A stretch of DNA of 64,000 nt from positions 129,341-193,340 of the forward strand of contig JAGYIO010000002.1 of assembly GCA_018402585.1 (NCBI GenBank), in the 5' to 3' direction. Numbering within the stretch: position 1 is the stretch's first letter; every line of letters begins with the position of its first letter. Position numbers and translations under genes: made by a program. The notes under the pieces were generated by a model. It did not search any database, was not told the origin of the DNA, and saw only the letters and a program-made list of their open reading frames with translations. Positions 42,741 through 51,802 of the stretch are shown one piece after another. This DNA comes from Chthoniobacterales bacterium (GTDB lineage: Bacteria; Verrucomicrobiota; Verrucomicrobiia; Chthoniobacterales; JACTMZ01).

Positions 42741-45163
42741 AGCGCTTTTTTCTCTTTTTCCTGCTCGTTCCCGCGCTGCTTCGCGCCGAGGAGAATATTG
42801 AGGTCCGCCTGGCCGAGCCGGTCAATGCCGGGCCCGCACCCGAAGTGCGCCGGGCGGAACCGGTGGCACCGGCCGGTGCGGCGCACGCCCTGTCCGGGGT
42901 CGATGCGACGGACGGCACCGAAGCCATCCGCGCGGCGCCCTCCAATCTGGCGGATGACCCGGCGCGCCGCGCTTTCGAGCAGGCCAACGCCTTTTATGGC
43001 CAGAAGATGCACGATCTCGCCGGGCCGAAGTATATGGAGTTCCTCAGCATGGCCCCGCGCGGCATTGACCGGCAGGCCGCGTTGTTCCGGCTCGGCGAGT
43101 GCCAGCGCGCGGTGAAGCGCAATGCCGAGGCTGCTGCGGCCTACCGTCAGTTGCTCTCGGAATTCAACAGCGGGGAATTTCTCGGTCCGGCCGCCTACCG
43201 TTTGGGCGAAATCCAATTCGGCAGCCGTGACTTCGATGGCGCGGCTGCTTCTTTCCGCCTCGCCGCGCACCATGTGCGCGACGCGAAGTTGCGGCTGGCC
43301 GCGAAGTTTTTCGAGGGCCGCGCCCTGGGGGCGGCCAACCGCCCGGCCGAGGCGCTGGCCGCCTACCGCGAGGTGGCCGCGCAGAAGGAGGACAACCCTT
43401 ACCGTGAGCGCGCCATCTTCGACCTGGCCGAGGCCGACGCGCGCGCCGGCCTGACCGATAGCGCGCTGCGCCAACTGCGCGGTCTGGCCGAGACGGCGGA
43501 GAATCCGGTCATCCGCACCAGTGCGGCGGTCAAAGCCGGCCTGCTCGCCGTTGATCAGCGCGACTTTGAGACGGCGCGTCCCTTGCTTGAGCTGGGGGCA
43601 GCCAACCAGGAATTGGCCAACTGGCGCGCGGCGGGGCAAGCCGGTTTGGTCCGCTTGGAATACGAGTCGGAGAATTATCCCGCGGCGGCCAAGCTGGCCG
43701 AGGAAATCCTCCCCCTCCTCCCGGCCGAAGCGCAGCCCGATGTGCTCCTCCTCGCGGCCAATGCCCGCCGCCAAATGGGCGAGCAAGGCCGCGCGCTGGG
43801 ACTCTACGACCGCCTGGTGGTCGATCACCCCGGATCCACCGCCGCACGCCAAGCGGGCTTTCACCGACTGGTCAGTCTCGTAGCGCAACAAGACCCGCGC
43901 TCGCTGGCCCAAATCGAAGCCTTTCTGCAATCGTCCTCCTCGCAAGACCAGCGGGACAAAGCCGAGTTGCTCAAGGCCGAGCTGCTTTTCGGTCAGGACC
44001 GCTTTGCCGAGGCGGCCGAACTTTACCGCAAGGCTTCCAGCGCAGAGGGCACGGAAGGTTACCGTGCGGATGCGCTTTACCGGCTTGCCTGGTGCCAATT
44101 GCAGGCCAAGGCCTACGACGATGCGGTCGAAGTGCTCACCCGCTTTCTTCTGCAATACCCGCGCCACCCGTTCGCCGGTTCGGCTTACGCGCAGCGGGCG
44201 GTGGCCCAGCTTGAAACCGGCGACCAGGTTGCCGCCTTGGCCGACTTCGAGGTGGTGATCGACCGCTACCGTGACGCGAAGGAACGGGAAGATGCCATGA
44301 CGCAGCGCGCCCTCCTGCTGGGCAACCTGCAGCGGCCGGCCGAAATGGCGGCGGGCTTCGAGCGGCTCCTCGCCGATTACCCCGCGAGCAAAGCAGGCGC
44401 GCAAGCCCATTTTTGGATCGGCTACGCCGCATCCGATGCCGGCCGGCCGGGTGAAGCCATTGCCTCGCTGGAGCAGGCACGTGAGCTCGGTCCCGACAAA
44501 TACGGCGAGCGCGCCACACTCCGCCTCCTCCTCAGCCATTACCAATTGCAGGACCGCGCAGCGACGGGACGCGAGGCCAAGGCCCTCGGAGCGGAAAAAG
44601 CGCCCGCCGAAGTGCGCGAGTGGTTGGGGTGGTCCGCACTTGAAGCCGCAGACTATGCCACCGCGGCGGAGTTCCTCGCTCCGCTCGCTGACTTGGAGGG
44701 TGCCACACCCGAATTGCGTCTGTCCTTGGCCCAGGCCCAACTCGGGTCAGGGCAAAACGAAGCGGCCCGCCGCACGCTGGAGCAACTCCTGCCCAAAGTC
44801 CATGAGCCCCGACTCAAGGCCCGCACCTATCTCCTCATGGCCGACGTGCTCCTCGCCCTGCGCGACGGGGCGGGGGCCAAGACGCAGGCCGAGGAGGCGC
44901 AGCGTCTGCAACCCGAAGGCCGCCTCAATGCCGAGGCGCGCCTGGCCAACGGGCGCGCCTTGTTGGCCCAAGATAAATTCGATGACGCGGCCCGCGCCTT
45001 CATGGCTGTGGCCCTGCTTTACGACGAAAAAGACCTCACACCGCAGGCCCTCGCTCTGGCCGAGCAGGCCTACCGCCGGGCCGATAACCCGGGCGATGCC
45101 GACCGTGCGCGCGAGGAGTTGCAGCGGCGCTACCCCGACTTCAAGGTTCCGGTCCCGTCCTGA
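42737..45163 (+). CDS. Periplasmic TPR-repeat protein
   Basis: An 808-residue protein with a signal peptide (MKRFFLFFLLVPALLRAEE), then a run of tetratricopeptide-like helical pairs from about residue 75 to the end (for example LFRLGECQRAVKRNAEAAAAYRQLLSEF, AYRLGEIQFGSRDFDGAAASFR, ALYRLAWCQLQAKAYDDAVEVLTRFLLQYPRHPF). More than ten repeats can be recognised, some of the outer-membrane assembly type. It is coupled to exbD by a four-base overlap, which suggests an envelope energy-coupling or Tol-like complex. No catalytic domain is seen. Confidence 0.8.
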   Translation: MKRFFLFFLLVPALLRAEENIEVRLAEPVNAGPAPEVRRAEPVAPAGAAHALSGVDATDGTEAIRAAPSNLADDPARRAFEQANAFYGQKMHDLAGPKYMEFLSMAPRGIDRQAALFRLGECQRAVKRNAEAAAAYRQLLSEFNSGEFLGPAAYRLGEIQFGSRDFDGAAASFRLAAHHVRDAKLRLAAKFFEGRALGAANRPAEALAAYREVAAQKEDNPYRERAIFDLAEADARAGLTDSALRQLRGLAETAENPVIRTSAAVKAGLLAVDQRDFETARPLLELGAANQELANWRAAGQAGLVRLEYESENYPAAAKLAEEILPLLPAEAQPDVLLLAANARRQMGEQGRALGLYDRLVVDHPGSTAARQAGFHRLVSLVAQQDPRSLAQIEAFLQSSSSQDQRDKAELLKAELLFGQDRFAEAAELYRKASSAEGTEGYRADALYRLAWCQLQAKAYDDAVEVLTRFLLQYPRHPFAGSAYAQRAVAQLETGDQVAALADFEVVIDRYRDAKEREDAMTQRALLLGNLQRPAEMAAGFERLLADYPASKAGAQAHFWIGYAASDAGRPGEAIASLEQARELGPDKYGERATLRLLLSHYQLQDRAATGREAKALGAEKAPAEVREWLGWSALEAADYATAAEFLAPLADLEGATPELRLSLAQAQLGSGQNEAARRTLEQLLPKVHEPRLKARTYLLMADVLLALRDGAGAKTQAEEAQRLQPEGRLNAEARLANGRALLAQDKFDDAARAFMAVALLYDEKDLTPQALALAEQAYRRADNPGDADRAREELQRRYPDFKVPVPS

Positions 45164-45738
45164 TGATGCCGCTTGCCTTACCGGCGGGGGACTTCCGCGC
45201 TTTCATCTTCGATTGCGACGGCACGTTGGCGGACAACATGCATTTGCATTACGAAGCGTGGCGCCGGGCCATGGCAGAGGTCGGCGGGTCTTACCCGGAG
45301 GAACTTTTCTACGAATGGGGCGGGGTGACTACCGCGGAGATCGTGTGCCGGCTCAACGCCAAATTCAGCTTAAGCATGGAGGTCGAGGAAATCGTCCGGC
45401 GCAAGGAGCTTTACTACCGCGATTCCATCCCACAGGTGGAGCCGAACCACGCTGTGGTGGCCCTGGCCCGGGAATTCCACGGCAAGGTACCGCTCGCCGT
45501 GGCCTCCGGCGGCCACCGCGATCTGGTCGAACGGACCTTGCAGGCCTTGGAAATTCGCGGGCTTTTCTCGGAGGTCATTGCCGCCGAGGACTACAAAAGG
45601 GGCAAACCGGCTCCTGATCCCTTCCTCACCGCCGCGGCCCGCCTCGGGGTCACCCCGGAGGCTTGCTTGGTCTTCGAGGATACCGCCACGGGGGTCGAGG
45701 CGGCCCGTGCGGCCGGGATGGCGTGGGTGCTGGTCTAA
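45163..45738 (+). CDS. HAD-superfamily hydrolase, beta-phosphoglucomutase-like
   Basis: A 191-residue HAD IA protein. Motif I is FDCDGTLADNMHLHYEAWRRAM, the cap has the family WGGVTTAEI segment, motif II is VASGGH, motif III includes KRGKPAPDPFL, and motif IV is VFEDTATGVEAARAAGM. It resembles small phosphoglycolate or fructose-1-phosphate phosphatases (YqaB type). All core residues are present. The ATG overlaps the TPR stop by one base; a second ATG three bases on is also possible. Confidence 0.83.
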   Translation: MMPLALPAGDFRAFIFDCDGTLADNMHLHYEAWRRAMAEVGGSYPEELFYEWGGVTTAEIVCRLNAKFSLSMEVEEIVRRKELYYRDSIPQVEPNHAVVALAREFHGKVPLAVASGGHRDLVERTLQALEIRGLFSEVIAAEDYKRGKPAPDPFLTAAARLGVTPEACLVFEDTATGVEAARAAGMAWVLV

Positions 45739-45766
45739 CCGGCGGAGGTGGGTTAAGCTGGCTGCC

Positions 45767-46219
45767 ATGACAACCACCGCAGGAAAGACCGCACTGACCG
45801 ATAGTCTCAACCAAGTGTTGGCCGACACGTACGCTCTCATGTCGCTGACCCATCTGGCCCACTGGAATGTGGAAGGGCAGGGCTTCTTTGCGCTGCACAC
45901 CGCGTTCCAGACGCAATACGAGGAAATGTTCACCGCGGCGGATGACATTGCCGAGCGTATCCGCGCCCTCGAGGCTTACGCCATCGGCGGCCTCGCCGCT
46001 TTGGCGGATAAAGCGCAACTGAAGGCATTCACCGCCCCGCTTTCGCAGGAAAGCTATGTGAAGCACCTGATCACCGGTCATGAAAAAGTGGTGGCCGATG
46101 CGGCCAAAGCCCGGGCGGTGGCCGGCGAGGTGAATGATCCGGAAAGCGAAGACCTCATGATCCAGCGCATCACGACGCACGAGAAGGCGCTTTGGATGCT
46201 GCGCAGTTTCTTGAAATAA
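45767..46219 (+). CDS. dps: Dps family DNA-binding ferritin-like protein
   Basis: A 150-residue four-helix ferritin-like protein that forms a dodecamer, oxidises Fe2+ with H2O2 and stores iron. The ferroxidase-site residues are seen in HLAHWNVEGQGFFALHTAF and QYEEMFTAADDIAERIRAL. Only a short N-terminal tail precedes helix 1, so strong DNA binding is uncertain. The start is ATG 28 bases after the HAD gene. It converges with argF. Confidence 0.9.
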   Translation: MTTTAGKTALTDSLNQVLADTYALMSLTHLAHWNVEGQGFFALHTAFQTQYEEMFTAADDIAERIRALEAYAIGGLAALADKAQLKAFTAPLSQESYVKHLITGHEKVVADAAKARAVAGEVNDPESEDLMIQRITTHEKALWMLRSFLK

Positions 46220-46296
46220 AACCGGCCGTCCGGCCGCGGAGGTCTGGTCAGAGCGAAATTCGCCGTACCCTCGCGGCGGGACCGGCCCGGTCGACT

Positions 46297-47193
46297 TTAT
46301 GGCGCGAGCAGTGTAAGGATGGCCTTCTGGGTGTGCAGGCGGTTTTCGGCTTGGTCGAAAATGGTCCCTGCGTTGGCTTCGAAAACCTCGCTCGTGATCT
46401 CTTTGCCCCGGTAGGCGGGAAGGCAGTGCATGACCAGCGGGGTGCCGCCGGCCGCCGCGACCGCGGCTTGGTTGATTTGGTATCCGCCGAATTGCGCGAG
46501 GCGGAAAGCGGTTTCCTCCTCCTTGCCCATGCTAACCCAGACATCGGTGTAGAGGACATCGGCGCCGGCGCTGGCGCCGAGAACGTCGTCCGTCACGACA
46601 ATGTCTCCGCCCGCGCGGCGCACCAGTTCGGCCGGCGGCTGGAACTTGGCCGGGGCGGCCAGGCGCAGGGCGAAGCCGAGTTTGGCGGCGGCCCAGATCC
46701 AGGAACGGGCCACGTTGCAGTCGCCATCGCCGATGAAGGTGACAGTGAGGCCGTCGAGCGAACCGCGCTTTTCGATGATGGTGAAAAGATCGCTCAAAAT
46801 TTGGCAGGGGTGCTCGAGGTCGGTCAGCGCATTGATCGTGCGGATGCCGCTCAAGGATGCGAACTGCTCGACATCCCCCTGCGCGTAGGTGCGGATGACC
46901 GCGCCTTGCACCATCCGGCTCAGGACGCGTGCCGTATCGGAGATCGGTTCGCCGCGGCCGAGTTGGATCTCGTTGGCCGCGAGGAAAATCGGCTGCCCGC
47001 CAAGTTCCCGGATGCCCGCCTCAAAACTAATGCGCGTCCGGGTGGAAGATTTGGAGAAGAGGAGCGCCCAGCATTCGCCGGCCAACGGGGCCTCGGGGTG
47101 GGGTCCGCGCAGGTGCTTCATCTCCGCCGCCCGGGCCAGGATCTGCTTGATCTCTGCGGCGTCGAGTGACTCGATATTGAGCAAGTGTCTCAT
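46297..47193 (-). CDS. argF: Ornithine carbamoyltransferase
   Basis: A 298-residue transferase making citrulline from ornithine and carbamoyl phosphate. It has the carbamoyl-phosphate loop SKSSTRTRISFEAGIRELGG, the HPCQILSDLFTI motif, GDGDCNVARSW, YTDVWVSMGKEEE and the ornithine-binding HCLPAYRGKEIT. Length is normal. The start is ATG at 47193 (MRHLLNIESL). A 169-base spacer separates it from argD on the same strand. Confidence 0.94.
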   Translation of the reverse strand: MRHLLNIESLDAAEIKQILARAAEMKHLRGPHPEAPLAGECWALLFSKSSTRTRISFEAGIRELGGQPIFLAANEIQLGRGEPISDTARVLSRMVQGAVIRTYAQGDVEQFASLSGIRTINALTDLEHPCQILSDLFTIIEKRGSLDGLTVTFIGDGDCNVARSWIWAAAKLGFALRLAAPAKFQPPAELVRRAGGDIVVTDDVLGASAGADVLYTDVWVSMGKEEETAFRLAQFGGYQINQAAVAAAGGTPLVMHCLPAYRGKEITSEVFEANAGTIFDQAENRLHTQKAILTLLAP

Positions 47194-47307
47194 GGGATGG
47201 CCGAAGATTACCCGCAAGCGTGCTTCGTGGTAAACAAAGGAGAGACGGCCTCGGGACCTGTGTGCCGGCGCGTCCCAGCTGCGGGGGAGGATGCGCGCAA
47301 ACAATGA

Positions 47308-47327
47308 CCGGAGGGCAGGGCCTCCGG
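47308..47327 (-). terminator. Hairpin downstream of argD
   Basis: CCGGAGG (47308-47314) pairs with CCTCCGG (47321-47327) across a six-base loop, 36 bases beyond the argD stop. On the minus strand the stem is followed by a mildly T-rich stretch. It may end or attenuate argD transcription before argF. Confidence 0.4.
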
Positions 47328-47362
47328 ACCCGCCGCGGCGACCAAACGCTGCGCCCCCTCGG

Positions 47363-48616
47363 TTACGAGCTGCTACTTCTGCTTGCTTCCGGCTGAGGCG
47401 AGCTTTCGGCAAGCACGTTGTGCAGGATCAGCGCCGCCTCGTCGCATTCCGCCGCGGTGACATTGAGCGGTGGAAGGAGACGGATGGTCTGCTCCCCGGC
47501 CGGGACAACGAGGAGGCCGGCCTTGATCAGTCGTTTGGTCAATCGCAGGGCCACCGTGCCTTCTTCGCCCGCGAGCGGCGGCAAATCTTCCACTTCAAGG
47601 CCAAGGAGGAGTCCGGCCCCCCGCACTTCGCGGACGTGCGGCATTTGTTCGGCCGCAGCAACGAGTTGGGCCCCGCGTTCCCGTGCATTAGCCAGCAGGC
47701 TTTCTTTTTCAATCGTCTCGATGACGGCCTGGGATGCGGCGCAGGCGAGGGGAGAGCCGCCGTAGGTCGTGCCATGTGTGCCGGGCCCGAGCAGGTCGGC
47801 GAAGGGTTCGCGCACCCAGAATGCGCCGAGCGGGAAGCCACCAGCAATGCCTTTGGCCCAGCTGACCGCATCCGGCACCGCGTCCGGCGCGCCCGTGGCC
47901 TCCCACCCGCACCAATACCCGGTGCGCCCGAAGCCGCACTGTACTTCGTCATAGAACAAGAGCACCCGGTGTTCGTCGCAAAGCGCGCGCAAGGCACGGA
48001 GGAACCCGGCGGAAAGCGGCCGCACACCGCCTTCACCTTGGATCGGCTCGACCATGATGGCGGCTGTGCGCGCGCCGACCGCATGGGCCAGGCACTCGAG
48101 GCGCGCGGGCACGCTGAGAAAGCCGTCGAGGGGCGGGCCGAATCCGAGCTTCACCTTGAGTTGGCCGGTGGCCGCGATGCCGCCGAGGGTGCGCCCGTGG
48201 AAAGAGCCATCCAAGGTGATGATCTCGTGGCGGCCGCGCGCGGAACCGTGTTTGCGGGCCAGTTTGTAGAGCCCTTCATTGGCTTCAGCCCCGCTGTTGC
48301 AGAAAAAGATTTTTCCGGGCGTCCCGACCATCGCCCCGATCCGCGCGGCCAATTCGGCCTGCGGGCGGTGGAGGAAGAGATTTGAGATGTGAACAAGGGT
48401 GGCGGCCTGTCTGGCGAGGGCTTTCTGCAGGGCGGGATGGGAGTGACCAAGGGTGTTGACCGCGATGCCGGAGGTGAAGTCGAGGTAGGCGCGGCCCTCC
48501 TCGTCCCAGACGCGCACTCCTGCCCCACGGACGAGGGCAAGAGGAAAGCGTGCGTAGGTGGGAATGATGTGCCGCGCATAAAGCTCGGCCGTAGTCGGCT
48601 GCAGGCGCTCGGACAT
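47363..48616 (-). CDS. argD: Acetylornithine aminotransferase
   Basis: A 417-residue class III PLP aminotransferase of arginine synthesis. It has DEEGRAYLDFTSGIAVNTLGHSHPAL, the cofactor phosphate segment FFCNSGAEANEGLYKLAR, SFHGRTLGG, EPIQGEGGVRPLS, LLFYDEVQCGFGRTG, and the Schiff-base Lys in SWAKGIAGGFPLGAFW. C-terminal IRLLPPLNVTAAECDEAA is typical. The last residues form a Ser-rich tail. ATG at 48616 directly precedes the family start. It shares strand and pathway with argF. Confidence 0.93.
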   Translation of the reverse strand: MSERLQPTTAELYARHIIPTYARFPLALVRGAGVRVWDEEGRAYLDFTSGIAVNTLGHSHPALQKALARQAATLVHISNLFLHRPQAELAARIGAMVGTPGKIFFCNSGAEANEGLYKLARKHGSARGRHEIITLDGSFHGRTLGGIAATGQLKVKLGFGPPLDGFLSVPARLECLAHAVGARTAAIMVEPIQGEGGVRPLSAGFLRALRALCDEHRVLLFYDEVQCGFGRTGYWCGWEATGAPDAVPDAVSWAKGIAGGFPLGAFWVREPFADLLGPGTHGTTYGGSPLACAASQAVIETIEKESLLANARERGAQLVAAAEQMPHVREVRGAGLLLGLEVEDLPPLAGEEGTVALRLTKRLIKAGLLVVPAGEQTIRLLPPLNVTAAECDEAALILHNVLAESSPQPEASRSSSS

Positions 48617-48691
48617 GCTGCGCGATATTAGAGGGAGCGGCTGCCGTGACAAGAGGGCAAGAAGGCCGGAGGGCCGGGGCGCTTGACCGAG

Positions 48692-49609
48692 ATGCGGTCG
48701 GCGGTTTGCATGGGTGGCATGTGGATGCACGTCCTTCGCTCGGTACTTTACGGCCTGGTTGTGCTCATCCTAGCCGGGGTTGCCCTGCTGGCCGGGATCA
48801 TCACGGCGAAAAAAACAGAGCAGGCTCCGCCTTTGATCACAGTCACAGCAGTGCCGCCGGAAGAGCGCGCGGCTGCGCGGGAATTGGTCGAGCAGGCACT
48901 GGCCGCGCGGCTGGCCGGCAATCACAGCGTGGCCTTGGCCAGCCTGGAGCAGGCGCGGGCCCACGATCCGGCCATGCGCGGGTTGGATTACCAGTTCACC
49001 CTGACTTATCTGGATTTGGGTAAATTCGAGCCGGCGGACCAAGCCGCGCGGCGCTCGGTTGACCGCGGGGAAGAAAGAAGCAGTGCGCAGGCCCTGCGCG
49101 GCTCGATCCTGCTCGAAAAGTCGCGGGCGGAGGGCAAGGTGGCCACGGCGGGGACGGAAATTTTGACGCACTTGGAGGAGTCACGGGCTACCGATCCGCT
49201 CAATCCCATGCCGCTCTACATCATGGGCGAATATTACCGGGCGGATGGTCGGCCCGGACTGGCGGTCGAGGCCTACCGGCGGGCCCTCGAGCGGGTCTCA
49301 AAGACCGATAGCTTCTTGGTCACCACGGTGAAGGCCGGGCTGGCCGGGTTGCGCTTGAACTATCAGGCGGACCATCCGCCGCTTAAGTTGCGCAAGGTCA
49401 ACGGGGTGCTCCCGCCGGAGCAGCTCTTTTTTGGGGCGGCCGATGCGCTTCTGCGCGGCGATCATGGTGCGGCGGCGGGCTTTTTGCGCGAGGCGAAAAC
49501 GCGGATGCCGGAGGAAGTTTTTGCCTCCTTACTCCAGGATTCGTTCTTTCAAGATTATCTGGAGGCCAGCATATTGGAAGACCCCGCGCAGCCCGCCCCT
49601 CCCCCATGA
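48692..49609 (+). CDS. Membrane-anchored TPR protein upstream of the secretion genes
   Basis: A 305-residue protein with an N-terminal membrane helix (LRSVLYGLVVLILAGVALLAGIITA) and TPR-like helix pairs: ARELVEQALAARLAGNHSVALASLEQARAHDPAM, FTLTYLDLGKFEPADQAARRSVD, YIMGEYYRADGRPGLAVEAYRRALERV. Several in-frame ATGs lie between 48692 and 48725, so the start is uncertain. The stop overlaps the next gene (ATGA), and the pair lies just before gspG, so a role in assembling or serving that machine is possible. Confidence 0.7.
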   Translation: MRSAVCMGGMWMHVLRSVLYGLVVLILAGVALLAGIITAKKTEQAPPLITVTAVPPEERAAARELVEQALAARLAGNHSVALASLEQARAHDPAMRGLDYQFTLTYLDLGKFEPADQAARRSVDRGEERSSAQALRGSILLEKSRAEGKVATAGTEILTHLEESRATDPLNPMPLYIMGEYYRADGRPGLAVEAYRRALERVSKTDSFLVTTVKAGLAGLRLNYQADHPPLKLRKVNGVLPPEQLFFGAADALLRGDHGAAAGFLREAKTRMPEEVFASLLQDSFFQDYLEASILEDPAQPAPPP

Positions 49610-50730
49610 ACGCCCGTTTGCCCCGATTTTTGGCCGTTGCCCTCACGACCCTTTCTTTGACCGCCGCCGCGTGGGCTGAGGAAGGCGGGGTCTTCACGGC
49701 CGACCTTCCTTTTGATGCGGCCCAGCCTTTGCCCGCATGGATGCACGGGGCTCCCGTCTCGGCCCCGGGGCAGGGCGCCCGCATTGCCTTCCAACTTTCT
49801 CCCCCGAAAAACCAAGATTTGCTCGTCCATTTTGTCTTCGACGAGACGGAGGGCGGTGGCCTGCGCATCGAATGGTTGCGTGACGGCCAAAGCTCCCCCG
49901 AACTGCTGGCCGAAAATCTCGGCGAAAGCCTCGGGGTGCCGAACCAACGGCCGCTCCTGATCAGCGCCTCGCGCCTCGGTGGCAATGGCTCGCTCCTGCT
50001 CCAAGGCGGAGCGAATTTGAACGTCAATCGCGTGAAATTCGAGTGGGTCTCCGAGCGCACCATGCTTTCCTCAAGTGCGCGCTTTGTTCCCGTGGTGGTG
50101 ACGGCGTCGCGATTGACCTTGGCCGAGGCCGAGGTGGAGGGCGGGCCGCGGCCGGCTCCGCGTGACGAATGGCGCGACCGGGTGGTGCGCGCCGCGCTGA
50201 CCGAGGGTGCGGAGTTGCTTACACCTTCGCTTGAGTTGCTCGCGGAATTGGAGCAAGCGCCGGATCAGGCCCGCCTGGAAGCTTCGCTGGCTGGAGTGTT
50301 TTTGGATCAGGAAATCTGGCTCTTGGTCAACGGGCAGGAGGTGGGACCGATTGCGGTGGAAGTTCCGACCCTCGAAGATCCGGGTCACCTTGGCTTGCCC
50401 GGCCGGGAGGTGAATTTTGCCGGCTGGCGCCGGGGCTCGGTGCACATCCCGGCCGACCTCATGTTGCCGGGGGAAAATTCGCTGCTCCTCGAGTTGCGCT
50501 CGCCGCTCAAGACCGATTACCGCAACCGCACTTTTATCCGCGACGCGGTCCTCGAGTTGTCTTATCCGCGGGCCGTGCGTGAACCGGATCTTTCCCTGCC
50601 CTTGCCTGACCTGCCGACCGGGGAACCACAGGACCCGGAAGAAGAGCCACTGCCGGCGGTGGAGTCCCCGGCCCCTGCGCCGGCCGAAGCTCTCTCCGAT
50701 TTCTGGGGCCGGAGCGAAGGCTCACTCTAA
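49606..50730 (+). CDS. Secreted hypothetical protein
   Basis: A 374-residue protein with a signal peptide (MNARLPRFLAVALTTLSLTAAAWA-EE). It is beta-rich with LRIEWLRDGQS, WLLVNGQEVGPIAVEVP and VHIPADLMLPGENSLLLELRSPL, the last of which resembles carbohydrate-binding beta-sandwich folds. The C-terminal 60 residues are Pro/Glu-rich and end ALSDFWGRSEGSL. I recognise no family. Its location between a TPR protein and the pseudopilin genes suggests a substrate or accessory of that system. Confidence 0.55.
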   Translation: MNARLPRFLAVALTTLSLTAAAWAEEGGVFTADLPFDAAQPLPAWMHGAPVSAPGQGARIAFQLSPPKNQDLLVHFVFDETEGGGLRIEWLRDGQSSPELLAENLGESLGVPNQRPLLISASRLGGNGSLLLQGGANLNVNRVKFEWVSERTMLSSSARFVPVVVTASRLTLAEAEVEGGPRPAPRDEWRDRVVRAALTEGAELLTPSLELLAELEQAPDQARLEASLAGVFLDQEIWLLVNGQEVGPIAVEVPTLEDPGHLGLPGREVNFAGWRRGSVHIPADLMLPGENSLLLELRSPLKTDYRNRTFIRDAVLELSYPRAVREPDLSLPLPDLPTGEPQDPEEEPLPAVESPAPAPAEALSDFWGRSEGSL

Positions 50731-50850
50731 TCCGGCCTCCGCAGGCGCGTGTTAGCGGGTTGACTTCGTGCAGACCGCTTTGTTTTGCCCTGCTTGGCCG
50801 GGCCAAGGGGCTTTGACAAGGCGGTCGAGTGGAAGCATCCTTTCACGTTG

Positions 50851-51288
50851 ATGAAATCTTTTTCCAAACGGCTCCGCCGCGAGGCGGGCTACACTTTATT
50901 CGAGATCATGCTCGTGCTCGGCATCATTGCCGTGCTGGTCGGATCGGCCATTTATTTGTTGGTCGGCAATATCGACGTGGCCCGCGAGTCGCGGGTGGAA
51001 GCCGACATTCAGAGCATCAGCACCCAGATCCGGGTTTACGAAATGCAAAACTTGCGTCCGCCGAGCAGCGCGCAGGGCCTCGCCGCCTTGGTCACGCGCC
51101 CATCGGCCGAACCGGCACCACGCCGTTGGCGGCAACTGCTTGAGAGGGTGCCGCTCGACCCTTGGGGCGAGGAATATGTCTATTACTGGCCCGGGAAAAA
51201 GAACGCGTCCGGTTTCGATCTTTTTTCCAAGGGACCGGATCGCCAGGAGGGCGGGGGCGACGACATCGGCAACGACCCCGGCGAGTAA
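50851..51288 (+). CDS. gspG: Major pseudopilin, GspG-like
   Basis: A 145-residue protein. It has a basic leader and prepilin site G-YTLFEIMLVLGIIAVLVGSA (Glu at +5), a long helix, then the GspG signature RVPLDPWGEEYVYYWPGKKNASGFDLFSKGPDRQEGGGDDIGN, including the acidic calcium-binding loop. It builds the pseudopilus shaft of a type II secretion-like machine. ATG at 50851 gives a normal short leader. It is followed by GspH-, I-, J- and K-like genes with tight spacing. Confidence 0.92.
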   Translation: MKSFSKRLRREAGYTLFEIMLVLGIIAVLVGSAIYLLVGNIDVARESRVEADIQSISTQIRVYEMQNLRPPSSAQGLAALVTRPSAEPAPRRWRQLLERVPLDPWGEEYVYYWPGKKNASGFDLFSKGPDRQEGGGDDIGNDPGE

Positions 51289-51298
51289 GGCCGAGGCG

Positions 51299-51802
51299 AT
51301 GAAAACGATCCGGGCGGTGGCGAAAAGCGGGCAGCCCGGCCGGCGCTCCGGTGGCTACACGCTGCTCGAGATCGCGCTGGTCGTGACCATCATCGTGCTC
51401 CTGGTCGGTGCAGTCGTGCCGCTCACCTCGGGCTTCGTGCGCGAACAACGTTTGCGCGACTCGGTGCGCGGACTCCTCGTCTTGGCCAAAACGGCGCGGA
51501 CCGTGGCCATGACCACGGGTCGTGCGGCGGAGGTGGTCTTCGCCAAGGGTGGCTTTGCTTTGCTGCGGGCGGGCGAGGAAGAGCCTTCGGAGTTGGTGCG
51601 CTTGCCGCGCGGCACGCGCTATCAACTCCTGCCCTTCGGCGCCGACAAAGCGCTGCGTCCGGACGGTCAGCGTTGGATTTTCCAGCCGACCGGCCTGTGC
51701 GAACCGCTCACCGTGCGGATCATGGAGGACGAGGCCTGGATTGAGGTGCGCTTCGATCCGCTGACCGCCGGAATCGAGGAGGAGAGTTACTACATCCCGT
51801 GA
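51299..51802 (+). CDS. gspH: Minor pseudopilin, GspH-like
   Basis: A 167-residue protein. Prepilin motif SGGYTLLEIALVVTIIVLLVG begins near residue 18. The C-terminal half has the GspH-type beta fold, with RTVAMTTGRAAEVVFAKGGFALL followed by a long beta hairpin. Glu at +5 is present. It starts with ATG ten bases after gspG and overlaps the next gene by four bases (GTGA). Confidence 0.82.
   Translation: MKTIRAVAKSGQPGRRSGGYTLLEIALVVTIIVLLVGAVVPLTSGFVREQRLRDSVRGLLVLAKTARTVAMTTGRAAEVVFAKGGFALLRAGEEEPSELVRLPRGTRYQLLPFGADKALRPDGQRWIFQPTGLCEPLTVRIMEDEAWIEVRFDPLTAGIEEESYYIP

Noticed and set aside
46220..46296. GC-rich CGGCCG-tc-CGGCCG structure between dps and argF as terminator
   Set aside because: The loop would be two bases and no U-tract follows; the repeat of CGGCCG is likely composition bias.
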